Shown piece after piece: positions 35,529 to 45,012 of a DNA stretch of 64,000 nt (the stretch's first letter is position 1; each line of letters starts with the position of its first letter). Made by a program: the position numbers and the translations under genes. The stretch spans positions 3,154,210 to 3,218,209 of the forward strand of contig NZ_JH584241.1 in NCBI RefSeq assembly GCF_000241485.1, read 5' to 3'. The DNA is from Sphingomonas sp. PAMC 26605 (GTDB taxonomy: Bacteria; Pseudomonadota; Alphaproteobacteria; Sphingomonadales; Sphingomonadaceae). The notes beneath the pieces were generated by a model. The model made no database searches, was not told where the DNA came from, and worked only from the letters and a program-made list of their open reading frames with translations.

Positions 35529-37913
35529 GTGTTGCGTTTCATTCCTTTCGCCGGCCTGCTCGCTGCCCTGCTCGCGCCATCCGCCCTCGGAGCGGCGGCG
35601 TCGTCGTTCGACCTGATCGGGCCACGACTCGACGTCACGGTGGTGCGCGACGGCATCACCCTCCCGCTCGAGCGCGTCCCCAATCTGGCGGAAGGCGACC
35701 ATATCGCGATCAAGCTCGCCGCCCTTCCTGGGCACGACGAACATTATCGCCTGATCGCGGTGTTCCTGCGTGGCGCGGTCGATCGCCCTGGCAAGGACTG
35801 GTTCCGCGAGGCCGAAAGCTGGCGGCCCACCGATTCCGCGCTTTCGCTGGTCGTCCCAAAGGACGCGCAGCAGATGGCGCTGTTCATCGTGCCCGAGCGC
35901 GGCGGCGGGGCCGGCGCGGTGGTCAGCGCGGTGCGCAAGCAGCCCGGCGCCTTCGTCCGCGCCGCGCAGGAACTCAACCAGGCCTCGCTCGACCGGGCGC
36001 GGCTCGACACCTTCCTGCTGGAATTGCAGCGCGCCGAGCGTAAGAGCCCGGAAAGCCTCGCTAACGTCTCCCCGATCTTGACGCACAGCCTTGCGGTCAA
36101 GCTCAAGAGCGAATGCCTGCAGCAGCCAACCGAGGTCCAGTCGGCCTGCCTGACCGGCGACCGAGAAACGCTGCTGCTCGCCGACACGCACAGCTCGGCA
36201 CTTGCCGACACGCTGGCGGGCGCACCGACCGATCTTGCCTTCCAGCTCAGTGCTACGCCACAGGCGGGCTATGGCTCGTACAGTTCGTATATCGGCGTCG
36301 TGCGCGATGTGTTCCGCCTGTTCGGGGCGTTCCAATCGACCCAGCTGCAATTCATTCCCGCACTCGGGCAGCAGCGCGACGGCCACGTCACGGTGCTGCT
36401 CAACACACCGGTGTCGTTCGCCAAACCGACCTCGGTGATGGTCGTCGCGCTCCCTGCGATCGAGGCACCCAAGCCCCCACCGCTGCGGCAACCGACCCCC
36501 AATACGATGCTGTGCGCGAGCCCGGGGCTGGTGCTGCCGGTCGAGGGGGCGCCGCTGGTCTATGCCACGGGCTATGCGCACGACATGGTGCTGCGGCTCA
36601 AGCGGCTCGATGGCACCCAGGCCGAGCTGCCGGTACGCGCCGACCCGAGCCTCGGCGGGTTCGTCGCGACCGGCGACATTCCGTTCGGACCATTCGGACC
36701 GGTGATTTCGGCACAATTGCACGGCGCTTGGGGTTTCGCATCGTTCGACGGCCCGAGCTATGTCCTGACCAAGCCTGGCGACGGGACGTGGAAGGCAACC
36801 GATCGAACCGCGCTGGTCGTTGGCCGTTCGAACGAGCTCCAACTGACCGGCGGGAGCGCCGGCTGCATCAGCCAGATCGGTCTCAAGCGCGGCGACGGAC
36901 CGGTCGAGCCGCTCAGCTGGAAACAGGCGGACGCGCACAACGTTGTCACAACCGTCCCGCTCGAGCAGGCCGAACCCGGCACGGTCTCGATCGTGATCGA
37001 GCAGAAGGGCGTCGCGACGCCGACCGAACTGCCGCTGCGCACGCTGCAGCAGGCCGGCAGCGTCGATGATCTGAGCTTCCATGCCGGCGATGACCAGGCG
37101 ACGCTGACCGGAACGCGACTCGATCAGGTGACCGGCGTGACCCTCGGCTCGCTGAGCTTCCAGCCCGGTGCGCTCACGCGAGTCGGCAAGCAGGATCGCG
37201 TCGCGCTTCAGGCGAACAATCCGGCGAGCGCGATGGCACTCGCCGCGGGCACGACCCTACCCGCCGACATCGGCTATCTTGGCGGGCGGCACAAGACGCT
37301 GAGCGTAACGGTCGCGCCACATCGCGTCGGCGCGACGCTGGTGCGCGTGACGGCGCGCGCGCCGGTGCGCGACGGCGTATTGCCGATCACTTTGCCGGAC
37401 CCCGCGGTCTTTGCGCAGGACGCCCGGCTGAGCTTCGCGTTCCATCTCGACGATCCGGCGCCGCTGACGGGGCGCGAGAGCATCGAGGTCAGCACGCTCG
37501 ACGGCCGCTTGAGCACGACGATCGCCGCCGGCAAGGGCTATGACCTGCAGGACGCGAAGACCGGAATCGTCTCGATCAACCCGGCCGAGGCGCTCGGGCC
37601 GACCGCTTATGGCCCGCTGCGCTTCCGCATCGCAAGCGACGGCGCGGGCTCGTCCTGGACGCCGCTCGCAACCGTGGTTCGGCTTCCGGAGATCCACGCG
37701 ATCACCTGCGCCGCGCGCAAGACGTGCAAGCTCACGGGCAATCGCTTCTTCCTGATCGAGGCGGTCGGCGCCAACGCGGAAATGCAACCGAGTCAGGCGA
37801 TCGCGGACGGTTTCGTCGCAACCGAGATTGCCACGCGGGCCGGCGCGGATGGACGGATCTTCCTGCGGCTGCGCGACGCGCCACAGGCGATCGCGACGGT
37901 TTCGGCACCGTAA
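35529..37913 (+). CDS. Large secreted protein of unknown function
   Basis: About 794 residues, beginning (GTG at 35529; TTG codons at 35520 and 35532 are alternatives) with a signal peptide ending SALGAAASS. No membrane segment follows. The sequence is beta-rich, with several segments resembling Ig/beta-sandwich repeats (residues about 400-700). Six cysteines (about 196, 207, 329, 446, 727, 733) would allow three periplasmic disulfides. I do not recognise a family. It is divergent from a GT39-like enzyme and is followed by an efflux operon 178 bases downstream. The region up to residue about 300 contains helical stretches (RAAQELNQASLDRARLDTFL). Confidence 0.75.
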   Translation: MLRFIPFAGLLAALLAPSALGAAASSFDLIGPRLDVTVVRDGITLPLERVPNLAEGDHIAIKLAALPGHDEHYRLIAVFLRGAVDRPGKDWFREAESWRPTDSALSLVVPKDAQQMALFIVPERGGGAGAVVSAVRKQPGAFVRAAQELNQASLDRARLDTFLLELQRAERKSPESLANVSPILTHSLAVKLKSECLQQPTEVQSACLTGDRETLLLADTHSSALADTLAGAPTDLAFQLSATPQAGYGSYSSYIGVVRDVFRLFGAFQSTQLQFIPALGQQRDGHVTVLLNTPVSFAKPTSVMVVALPAIEAPKPPPLRQPTPNTMLCASPGLVLPVEGAPLVYATGYAHDMVLRLKRLDGTQAELPVRADPSLGGFVATGDIPFGPFGPVISAQLHGAWGFASFDGPSYVLTKPGDGTWKATDRTALVVGRSNELQLTGGSAGCISQIGLKRGDGPVEPLSWKQADAHNVVTTVPLEQAEPGTVSIVIEQKGVATPTELPLRTLQQAGSVDDLSFHAGDDQATLTGTRLDQVTGVTLGSLSFQPGALTRVGKQDRVALQANNPASAMALAAGTTLPADIGYLGGRHKTLSVTVAPHRVGATLVRVTARAPVRDGVLPITLPDPAVFAQDARLSFAFHLDDPAPLTGRESIEVSTLDGRLSTTIAAGKGYDLQDAKTGIVSINPAEALGPTAYGPLRFRIASDGAGSSWTPLATVVRLPEIHAITCAARKTCKLTGNRFFLIEAVGANAEMQPSQAIADGFVATEIATRAGADGRIFLRLRDAPQAIATVSAP

Positions 37914-38091
37914 GGGCGCAGCGGGCCTCCGAGTGCGCGTCCTCACGCCTTGCGATGCCCAGATCATAAGCATACACATTATCTGCTTGCATGTTATCGG
38001 CCGAGGCGGCAAAGCGCTCCGGCAGTCGCCTAGGGCGGCGCGCGCCCGACTCCTGTAGTCCGCAAACCCGCCGTTTCGAGAGCAGCGATTT

Positions 38092-39249
38092 ATGAGCTTG
38101 GAAGATTCGCCAGGCCGTCCGGCCGATTACCCGACCCTCGAGGACTCGACGCCGATCGTCGAGCCCGCCCCCAGGGTCGAAGCCGTGGACCGTCAGCCGC
38201 GTGCGCGGCGTCGGCTGCGCACCCCGCTGCTGCTGGTCGCACCGATCATCGCGGTGATCGCGATCCTCTATTTCTACCTTGCCGGCGGTCGCTACGAAGC
38301 GACCGACAATGGCTATATCCAGTCCGGACTCGTCTCGGTCAGCGCCAATGTCAGTGGTCCGGTCGTCGCGATCGCGGTTCACAACAATCAGCGCGTCAAG
38401 GCGGGCGACGTCCTGTTCCGGATCGACCCCGCCCCGTATCAGGCGGCGGTCGATGAAGCGGAGGCCGAGCTTGCCAGCGCACGCACGCAGGTCGCTTCGG
38501 TCCGCGCGAGCTATCGCGAGGGCGAGGCATCGCTTCAGGCCGGCCGCGACAAGCTTGCGTATGCCGTGCGCGAAGCCGCGCGCCAGAAAGCCCTGCTCGC
38601 CGAAGGCATTTCGTCGCAGGCGCAATATGACCAGGCAGTGCTCGCTGCGCAGACCGCGCGCCAGCAGATCCAGACCTCGGTCCAGCAGAATGTCGGCGTC
38701 GCCGCAACCTTGACCGGCAGCGTCAGCGCGCCGACCGAGCGCCAGCCGTCGGTGCAGCGCGCGCAGGCCGCGCTCGAACGCGCGCAACTCAACCTCGGCT
38801 ACACCGTCGTCCGCGCGGCGCAGGAGGGGATCGTCACCAAGGTCGATCAGCTCCAGCTCGGCAGCTACGTCTCGGCGGCCAAGCCGGTCTTCACGCTCGC
38901 GGGCACGCGGCTGTGGGTCGAGGGCAATTTCAAGGAAAACCAGCTCGACCATATGCGCGTCGGCCAGCGCGCGACCTTCAAGATCGATGCCTTTCCCGAT
39001 CTCAAGCTGACCGGACGCGTCGCGAGCTTCAGCCCGGGCACCGGCAACAGCTTCGCCTTGCTCCCGCCTGAGAATGCGACGGGTAACTGGGTCAAGGTCG
39101 TCCAGCGTCTGCCGATCGAGTTCAGCGTCGACCAACTGCCACGCGACATTCCGCTCCATGCCGGGCTGAGCGTCGAGGTCACCGTCGATACCGGGTATCA
39201 GCGCCATCTGTTCGGCCCGGCGACGACGACGGCACCGGCGGCGCAATGA
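38092..39249 (+). CDS. HlyD/EmrA-family membrane fusion protein (efflux operon 1)
   Basis: A 385-residue adaptor: cytoplasmic N-terminus, one membrane helix (about 45-63), biotinyl-lipoyl half (ATDNGYIQSGLVSVSANVSGPV), a helical hairpin (about 115-225) and C-terminal barrel domains (LWVEGNFKENQLDHMRVGQRA). It bridges the MFS pump and the outer-membrane channel across the periplasm. Its stop overlaps the MFS gene by 4 bases. The upstream 178-bp gap contains an AT-rich stretch around 37965-38000 that may hold the promoter. No regulator is adjacent, unlike the second efflux operon. Confidence 0.92.
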   Translation: MSLEDSPGRPADYPTLEDSTPIVEPAPRVEAVDRQPRARRRLRTPLLLVAPIIAVIAILYFYLAGGRYEATDNGYIQSGLVSVSANVSGPVVAIAVHNNQRVKAGDVLFRIDPAPYQAAVDEAEAELASARTQVASVRASYREGEASLQAGRDKLAYAVREAARQKALLAEGISSQAQYDQAVLAAQTARQQIQTSVQQNVGVAATLTGSVSAPTERQPSVQRAQAALERAQLNLGYTVVRAAQEGIVTKVDQLQLGSYVSAAKPVFTLAGTRLWVEGNFKENQLDHMRVGQRATFKIDAFPDLKLTGRVASFSPGTGNSFALLPPENATGNWVKVVQRLPIEFSVDQLPRDIPLHAGLSVEVTVDTGYQRHLFGPATTTAPAAQ

Positions 39250-40763
39250 GCGACGGCTACCCGGCACCGGCCGCCCGAAATTTCATCACCGCGTCGGTGA
39301 TGGCGGCGACGGTGATGAATTCGCTCGACAGCACGATCGCCAACGTCGCGCTGCCGCATATCCAGGGCAGCGTCTCGGCGTCGAGCGAGGAGATAACCTG
39401 GGTCCTCACCTCCTATATCGTTGCCGCTGCCATCATGACCCCGCTCACCGGCTGGCTCGCCGGGCGCTTCGGGCGCAAGACACTGATGCTGTGGTCGATC
39501 GTCGGCTTCACCGTCGTCTCGGGGCTGTGTGGCCTCGCCAACAGCCTCGGCGAACTGGTCGGCTTCCGGTTGCTGCAGGGCGTGTTCGGCGCCGCCCTGG
39601 TGCCGATGAGCCAGGCGATCCTGCTCGACATCAATCCGCCCGAGCGCCACGGGCCCGCCATGGCGGTGTGGGGGATGGGCGCGATCCTTGGCCCGATCAT
39701 CGGGCCTGCTCTGGGCGGCTGGCTGACCGACAATCTCACGTGGCGCTGGGTGTTCTACATCAATCTGCCGATCGGGATCCTCGCGTTCGTCGGCCTTTCC
39801 GGCTTCCTGACCGAGACGAAGGACGCGGCGCGGCCGCGGCTCGACGTATTCGGCTTCGCGATGCTCGCGCTGGCGATCGGCGCATTCCAGCTGATGCTCG
39901 ATCGCGGCCAGACCAAGGATTGGTTCAGTTCGCTCGAGATCTGCATCGAGGCCGGGCTGGCGGCATTCTTCGGTTACCTCTTCGTCGTCCACACGCTGAC
40001 CGCAAAGAAACCGTTCATCGATGTCGGCATGTTCAAGGACCGCAACTTCCTGACGGGCTCGATCTTCGGCTTCTTTCTCGGCACCGTGCTGTTCGGCGTG
40101 CTCGCCTTGCTGCCGACGATGCTCGAAACGCTGTTGGGCTATCCCGTCGTCCTCACCGGGCTCGTCACCGCGCCGCGCGGGGTCGGCACGCTGATCTCGA
40201 TGATCATCGTCGGGCGGATCATCAAGCGCGTCGACGCGCGCCTGTTGATTTTCCTCGGCTTCGGGCTCGCCGCGGTGTCGCTCTACATCATGGCGGGCTT
40301 TTCGCTGCAGATGAGCGAACGGCTGGTGATCGTCTCGGGCTTCGTCCAGGGGCTCGGCACCGGGCTCGTCTTCGTGCCCTTGACGACGATCGCGTTCGCG
40401 ACGCTCGACGTGAAATATCGCAACGAGGGCGCCGCGATGTTCACGCTGACGCGGAACATCGGCTCGGCGGTCGGCATCTCGGTGCTTCAAGCGCTGACGA
40501 TCCGCAACGCGGCAGCCGTGCATGCACGCCTGACCGAGGGGGTCCGCCCCGACAGCGCAGCGTTACCGCAAGGCTTCGACTTCGACCTCCCATCCGCCGT
40601 CGCCGCAATGAACGCGCAGATCACCCGACAGGCGTCGATGGTGTCCTATATCGACGCTTTCTGGCTGCTGTTCGTGCTGACGCTCGCGGTGATCCCGCTG
40701 CTGCTGCTGATGCGCGGCCCGCGCAAGGGCGCGGCCGACGGCCCAACGATCCATATGGACTGA
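39246..40763 (+). CDS. DHA2-family MFS multidrug exporter (EmrB-like, efflux operon 1)
   Basis: A 505-residue 14-helix MFS transporter. Motif A-like GWLAGRFGRKT and the DHA2 hallmark NSLDSTIANVALPHIQG near helix 1 are clear, as is GPALGGWLTDNLTWRWVFYINLPIG in helix 5. It exports drugs or other amphiphiles by proton antiport, in complex with the HlyD and NodT proteins encoded on either side. Start overlaps the HlyD stop by 4 bases. Substrate unknown. Confidence 0.93.
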   Translation: MSDGYPAPAARNFITASVMAATVMNSLDSTIANVALPHIQGSVSASSEEITWVLTSYIVAAAIMTPLTGWLAGRFGRKTLMLWSIVGFTVVSGLCGLANSLGELVGFRLLQGVFGAALVPMSQAILLDINPPERHGPAMAVWGMGAILGPIIGPALGGWLTDNLTWRWVFYINLPIGILAFVGLSGFLTETKDAARPRLDVFGFAMLALAIGAFQLMLDRGQTKDWFSSLEICIEAGLAAFFGYLFVVHTLTAKKPFIDVGMFKDRNFLTGSIFGFFLGTVLFGVLALLPTMLETLLGYPVVLTGLVTAPRGVGTLISMIIVGRIIKRVDARLLIFLGFGLAAVSLYIMAGFSLQMSERLVIVSGFVQGLGTGLVFVPLTTIAFATLDVKYRNEGAAMFTLTRNIGSAVGISVLQALTIRNAAAVHARLTEGVRPDSAALPQGFDFDLPSAVAAMNAQITRQASMVSYIDAFWLLFVLTLAVIPLLLLMRGPRKGAADGPTIHMD

Positions 40764-42235
40764 TGCCAATGCGCTTCCTCCCGCTCCTCCTCGCCGCGAC
40801 CGCGCTCGCCGGGTGCACCGTCGGCCCCGATTTCGTGCGCCCGCAAGCGCCCTCGGCGACCGGCTATTCGCCGCCGAGCGAGCAGCGCGCGCCCGCCCGC
40901 GGCGCACCGTCGGTGACGCTCGGCGCGGGCCCGGCGCAGCGCTGGTGGACCGCGTTCGGCTCGCCCGAGATGGACGCGCTGGTCGATCGCGCGCTCGCTA
41001 ACAATCACAGTCTGGCGGCAAGCAATGCGACGCTCGCCGCGGCGCGCGACGAACTGCGCGCGGTCGCCGGCAAAGCGTTGCCGCAGATCGATGCGAATGC
41101 CCGCCTCGATCAGGAACAGGTCAACCTCGCCGGCTTCGGCTTTTCAGGCAACAATCCGCTCGCGCCCGGGGGCAATCCCGAGTTCCATCTCTATTCGGTC
41201 GGCGGCGGGATCAGCTATGACCTCGACCTTTTCGGCGGGCTGCGCCGCCAGGTCGAGCAGAGCGCCGCGCAAGTCGAATCGCAGCAACGCCAGACCGAGG
41301 CCGCGCATCTCTCGATCGCGGGACAGGTGGTCAACCAGGTGCTGACCGTCGCCGCGATCCGCGCGCAAATCGCGACCGCCAACGCCTTGCTCGCCGACGA
41401 CCTCCGCAACGTCGACCTGACGCAGAAGCGCCGTAAGGGCGGCGAAGGGACGCTGGTCGAGGTGCTCAACGCGCAGAGCCAATATACCGCCGACCGCGGT
41501 GACATCCCGCAGCTCGAACAACAGCTCGCCGAGGCGCGGCATCTGCTCGCGACGCTGGTCGGCATCGCGCCGTCGGAGCTCGGCGCGACCGAATTCGATA
41601 TCGCCCGATTGACGCTGCCCGCAACGATCCCGGTCGCACTGCCATCCGAACTCGTCCATCGCCGCCCCGACATCCTGCAGGCCGAGGCCGATCTCCATGC
41701 GGCTTCCGCCGGCATCGGCGTCGCAACCGCACGGCTCTATCCCGACATCACGCTCGGTGCGACGCTGACGCAAGGCGCGCCGGGGATCGGCGATCTCGTC
41801 AAGAATGCGTTTCGCGGCTACGATATCTTCGCGGGCGTCACCGCGCCGATCTTCCACGGTGGCACGCTCAAGGCGCAGCGCGCCGCGGCGGTCAATCGCG
41901 CCAAGGCAAGCGAGGCGACCTATCAGCAGACGGTGCTGACCGCGTTCAATCAGGTCGCCGATCTGCTCTCCGCGATCCAGAGCGATGCGCGCTCGGTCGT
42001 CAACCAGCGCGAGTCGGTTTCGGTCGCCGAGCGGTCGCGGCATCTGTCGCAGCGGAGCTACCAGGTTGGAAATTCGGGCATTCTACAGGTGCTCGAGACC
42101 GAGCGCCTGTATCAGCGCGCGAGCAACGCCCTCGTTCTCGCGCAGGCACGCCAGTGTCTGAATGTCGCGCGCCTGTATGTCGCCACGGCCGGAGGATGGA
42201 GCGGCTCTGCCGCGGAGTCTCCGCGGGCTTCTTAG
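40763..42235 (+). CDS. NodT-family outer-membrane efflux lipoprotein (efflux operon 1)
   Basis: A 490-residue TolC-like channel. The N-terminus is a lipoprotein signal with lipobox LAGC, followed by GPDFVRP. Two OEP repeats are seen; helix and strand parts include YDLDLFGGLRRQVEQSAAQVE, RRKGGEGTLVEVLNAQSQY and SYQVGNSGILQVLETERLYQRA. Start at 40763 shares a base with the MFS stop (TGATG); an ATG two codons later is an alternative. Completes the tripartite pump. Confidence 0.92.
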   Translation: MPMRFLPLLLAATALAGCTVGPDFVRPQAPSATGYSPPSEQRAPARGAPSVTLGAGPAQRWWTAFGSPEMDALVDRALANNHSLAASNATLAAARDELRAVAGKALPQIDANARLDQEQVNLAGFGFSGNNPLAPGGNPEFHLYSVGGGISYDLDLFGGLRRQVEQSAAQVESQQRQTEAAHLSIAGQVVNQVLTVAAIRAQIATANALLADDLRNVDLTQKRRKGGEGTLVEVLNAQSQYTADRGDIPQLEQQLAEARHLLATLVGIAPSELGATEFDIARLTLPATIPVALPSELVHRRPDILQAEADLHAASAGIGVATARLYPDITLGATLTQGAPGIGDLVKNAFRGYDIFAGVTAPIFHGGTLKAQRAAAVNRAKASEATYQQTVLTAFNQVADLLSAIQSDARSVVNQRESVSVAERSRHLSQRSYQVGNSGILQVLETERLYQRASNALVLAQARQCLNVARLYVATAGGWSGSAAESPRAS

Positions 42236-42300
42236 TCTCCGCCGGCGCGGGTCTGTGCATTGAAAACGGCCAGCACCGGCCTCGGTCGTTCCAGCGTCTC

Positions 42301-42325
42301 GGGACCAGGCTCGCGGCCTGGTCCC
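42301..42325. terminator. 10-bp hairpin between convergent genes
   Basis: Perfect arms at 42301-42310 and 42316-42325 around TCGCG. It lies between the NodT stop and the convergent Gly-rich gene stop (42335), so it probably ends both transcripts. No clear T-run. Confidence 0.5.
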
Positions 42326-42334
42326 TGCCCGAGT

Positions 42335-42865
42335 TCAATCGCAAACGTCCTGATATTGCTGCACTTCGGGGTCCCAGACCGAGCCGCACGCCGCGCCTTC
42401 GTCGACATAGCTATCATCATAGCCATAGCCGCCGTATCCGTAGCCGCCGAACGCATAGCCGAGCGGAACGCCATAATAGCCGCCATAGCCGTAGCCATAA
42501 CCCGGGTAGTACCCGCCGTAACCGCGACCTCCGCGATAGCCGCCGCCATGCGCATATTGCCCACCGCGATAGCCGCCGCGGAAGCCACCATCGCGTCCGC
42601 CGCCATTGTGGAAGCCACCCCCCGCAATCGGACGTCCGCCGAACGATCCACCGCCACGATAGCCGCCGCCATGGCCGCCGAACGCGCCACCACCGCCAAA
42701 GCTTCCGCCGCGGCCACCGCCGCCCCCGATATGCGCGCCACCGCCGCCGCCATGCGACCCGCCGCCACCATGACCGCCGCCGCCGCCGCGCTGGGCAATG
42801 GCGGGGGATGCCGCCAGCAGCGCAACGCCGGCGATCGAGCTAAACACTGTGTTGAGAATCTTCAT
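42335..42865 (-). CDS. Glycine-rich secreted protein
   Basis: A 176-residue protein with a signal peptide (MKILNTVFSSIAGVALLAAS, ending AIAQ). A long Gly-rich low-complexity part with Gly/His, Gly/Arg and Gly/Tyr repeats follows, ending in a short conserved tail with two cysteines (AACGSVWDPEVQQYQDVCD). The start follows GAGGAC. Similar Gly-rich exported proteins are common in sphingomonads; role unknown, perhaps surface-associated. Confidence 0.7.
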   Translation of the reverse strand: MKILNTVFSSIAGVALLAASPAIAQRGGGGGHGGGGSHGGGGGAHIGGGGGRGGSFGGGGAFGGHGGGYRGGGSFGGRPIAGGGFHNGGGRDGGFRGGYRGGQYAHGGGYRGGRGYGGYYPGYGYGYGGYYGVPLGYAFGGYGYGGYGYDDSYVDEGAACGSVWDPEVQQYQDVCD

Positions 42866-42965
42866 CGACTTGTCCTCGGGCTGTGCCCCTTGACTCCCAT
42901 ATAGGGAGCCGGAGGGCCTGTTGTGAGGGGCATAGCCAATTGCGCGGCCTGGGCCGCGCCGTCGC

Positions 42966-44267
42966 TCAGGCCGGATCGTCGAGCGAAAACAGATCGCCAT
43001 CGTCGTCGAATGCGAACAGTTCGGCATAGCGCCCCCATTCGGTGACGGTGCGGAGCGTCGTGGCAGCGAAATCGGGCGACATATGGTCTTCGAGCTCGTC
43101 GCGGAACCGCCGCGCCGGCGCCTGATGGCTGGGGCGCTCGTCGAGCACGACGCGGATGTGGCGGGCAAGCCGGACATGCGCTTCGAGCGTGCGGCGGAAA
43201 TTGGCCTTGCGCTGATCGACATCCTGCTGCGCGAAGGCGGCGCCCTGCTTGGTCAGCACGGCGTCGCCATCATCGATATCGACGAATTGCAGCATCTGCA
43301 ATGTCTCCACGATCGGGAAGAGGTCGTCGATCTCGAGCTGGAGCATATCGGCGAGAGTCGCGAGCGGCGCGCGGCCCTCGAACGGCGCTGCCTCGATCTC
43401 TTCGATCAGGCCGGCGAGGCTGTTGATCGAGACATCGGGCAACGGCCGGTCGAGACCATGCTCGGGCGGTGCGCCCGGAAGTGCTACGGGCACGACCGCA
43501 CGCTGTGTCATACGCGCATAGATCTGCTCGACGAGGTCGCGGAACGCCGGATCGAGCCGGTCGCGCGGCTGCGGCAGATCGACGGTGAACTCGGCCGCGA
43601 TCCGCCCGGGGTTCGACGAAAGGACGAGGATTCGGTCGCACATCAGCACCGCCTCCTCGATATTGTGCGTGACGATCAGCACCGAGGCAATGCCGAGCTT
43701 CCCCTCGCCCCACAGATCGAGCAGGTCGGTGCGCAGCGTCTCGGCGGTGAGCACGTCGAGCGCCGAGAAGGGCTCGTCCATCAGCAGCAGCGACGGCTCG
43801 ACAACGAGCGCGCGCGCGAGCCCGACGCGCTGCCGCATTCCGCCCGACAATTCCTTCGGGAAGGCGTTCTCGAAGCCGTCGAGGCCGATCAGGTCGATCG
43901 CCGCCAGTGCGCGCGTGCGCCGCTCCTCGGCCGGGACGCGCTGTGCCTCGAGCCCCAATTCGACATTCTGCAGCACCGTCAGCCACGGGAACAAAGCGAA
44001 CGACTGGAACACCATCGACACCGAGCGCGGCGCGCCTTCGGCATCGGGAACGAAGCGCAACTCGCCGCGCGTCGGGCGGACGAGGCCCGCGATCGAGCGC
44101 AACAGCGTCGACTTTCCCGACCCCGAGCGGCCGAGCAGCCCGACGATCTCGCCCTCGCGTACTTCCAGTGCGACGTCCTCGAGGATCGGCGGGCCGCCCT
44201 GCTCGCCGCCATAGCTGTGGCTGACATGCTCGAGCGTGACGACGGGGCGGGCAGTGTGCGGGATCAT
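42966..44267 (-). CDS. Nitrate/sulfonate-type ABC transporter ATP-binding protein with AAA-associated C-terminal domain
   Basis: A 433-residue protein. Residues 1-270 form an ABC ATPase of the NitT/TauT type: Walker A GRSGSGKST, signature LSGGMRQRVGLARAL, Walker B LLLMDEPFSALD and IVTHNIEEAV. Residues about 280-430 form the AAA-associated C-terminal domain seen in a subset of these ATPases. It energises the duplicated permease encoded upstream (10-base gap). Substrate is probably an anion such as a sulfonate, nitrate or bicarbonate, but no binding protein is encoded nearby. Confidence 0.88.
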   Translation of the reverse strand: MIPHTARPVVTLEHVSHSYGGEQGGPPILEDVALEVREGEIVGLLGRSGSGKSTLLRSIAGLVRPTRGELRFVPDAEGAPRSVSMVFQSFALFPWLTVLQNVELGLEAQRVPAEERRTRALAAIDLIGLDGFENAFPKELSGGMRQRVGLARALVVEPSLLLMDEPFSALDVLTAETLRTDLLDLWGEGKLGIASVLIVTHNIEEAVLMCDRILVLSSNPGRIAAEFTVDLPQPRDRLDPAFRDLVEQIYARMTQRAVVPVALPGAPPEHGLDRPLPDVSINSLAGLIEEIEAAPFEGRAPLATLADMLQLEIDDLFPIVETLQMLQFVDIDDGDAVLTKQGAAFAQQDVDQRKANFRRTLEAHVRLARHIRVVLDERPSHQAPARRFRDELEDHMSPDFAATTLRTVTEWGRYAELFAFDDDGDLFSLDDPA

Positions 44268-44277
44268 GGCAAGGTCC

Positions 44278-45012
44278 TCAGGACAGACGCAGACGGCGTT
44301 CGGACAGGCGATAGAGCGGGCGGAACAGCAAGCGGTTGATCGCGATGACGAACACCGACATCACCATGATGCCGAGCAGCACGCGCGCGCCGTCGCCGGC
44401 GGTGGTGGCATCGGCGATATAGCTGCCGAGCCCCTGCGCGCGCAGCCGCGTGCTGCCCCACGAGACAGCTTCGGCGACGATGCTCGCATTCCACGATCCG
44501 CCCGAGGCGGTGAGCGCACCGGTGACGTAATAGGGGAAGATCCCCGGCAGGATCAGCCGCCGCCACCATTGCCAGCCGCGCACCCCGAACATCTGCGCGG
44601 CCTCGCGCATATCGCTCGGAATTGCGCTCGCGCCGGCGATGACGTTGAACAGGATGTACCATTGCGTACCGAGCACCATCAGCGGCGACAACCAAACGTC
44701 GGGATCGGCATGGAAATGGACGATCGCGACGACCGCGATCGGGAAGAGCACATTGGCCGGGAACGCCGCGAGGAATTGCGCGACCGGCTGGATGCGCGAG
44801 GTCCAGCGCGGCCGCAGCCCGACCCACACGCCGATCGGCACCCACACGAAGCTCGCTAGGATGATCAATACGATCACCCGCAGTAAAGTAATCAGACCGA
44901 AGCGCAGCGCCGCCCATGCGTCGCCGAGCGTCAGCGTCTGGTGGAGGAAGTCGATTGCATAGCCCGTAGCGCCAAGCGCGGTCAGCGCGACCACCGCCGC
45001 CCACAGCCGCAT
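44278..45012 (-). CDS. ABC permease, C-terminal half of a split duplicated permease
   Basis: 244 residues starting at an ATG ending at 45012 with no good ribosome binding site. It contains a complete BPD_transp_1 domain with the EAA-type loop (REAAQMFGVRGWQWWRRLILPGIFP). In homologous duplicated anion permeases (COG4986 type) this domain is fused behind a first permease domain. Here the first domain is in the other frame and the two overlap by 31 bases. Adding one base in the run at 45047-45051 or 45070-45072 would join them into about 582 residues, the usual family length. Confidence 0.7.
   Translation of the reverse strand: MRLWAAVVALTALGATGYAIDFLHQTLTLGDAWAALRFGLITLLRVIVLIILASFVWVPIGVWVGLRPRWTSRIQPVAQFLAAFPANVLFPIAVVAIVHFHADPDVWLSPLMVLGTQWYILFNVIAGASAIPSDMREAAQMFGVRGWQWWRRLILPGIFPYYVTGALTASGGSWNASIVAEAVSWGSTRLRAQGLGSYIADATTAGDGARVLLGIMVMSVFVIAINRLLFRPLYRLSERRLRLS

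Noticed and set aside
35382-37082. N-terminal extension of the GT39-like frame
   Set aside because: It is antisense to the secreted protein gene and lacks homology; the ATG ending at 35381 directly precedes the first membrane helix.
42380-42830. Glycine-codon repeats that could suggest a CRISPR or tandem repeat array
   Set aside because: The repeats are irregular and explained by the Gly-rich coding sequence; there are no uniform repeats or spacers.
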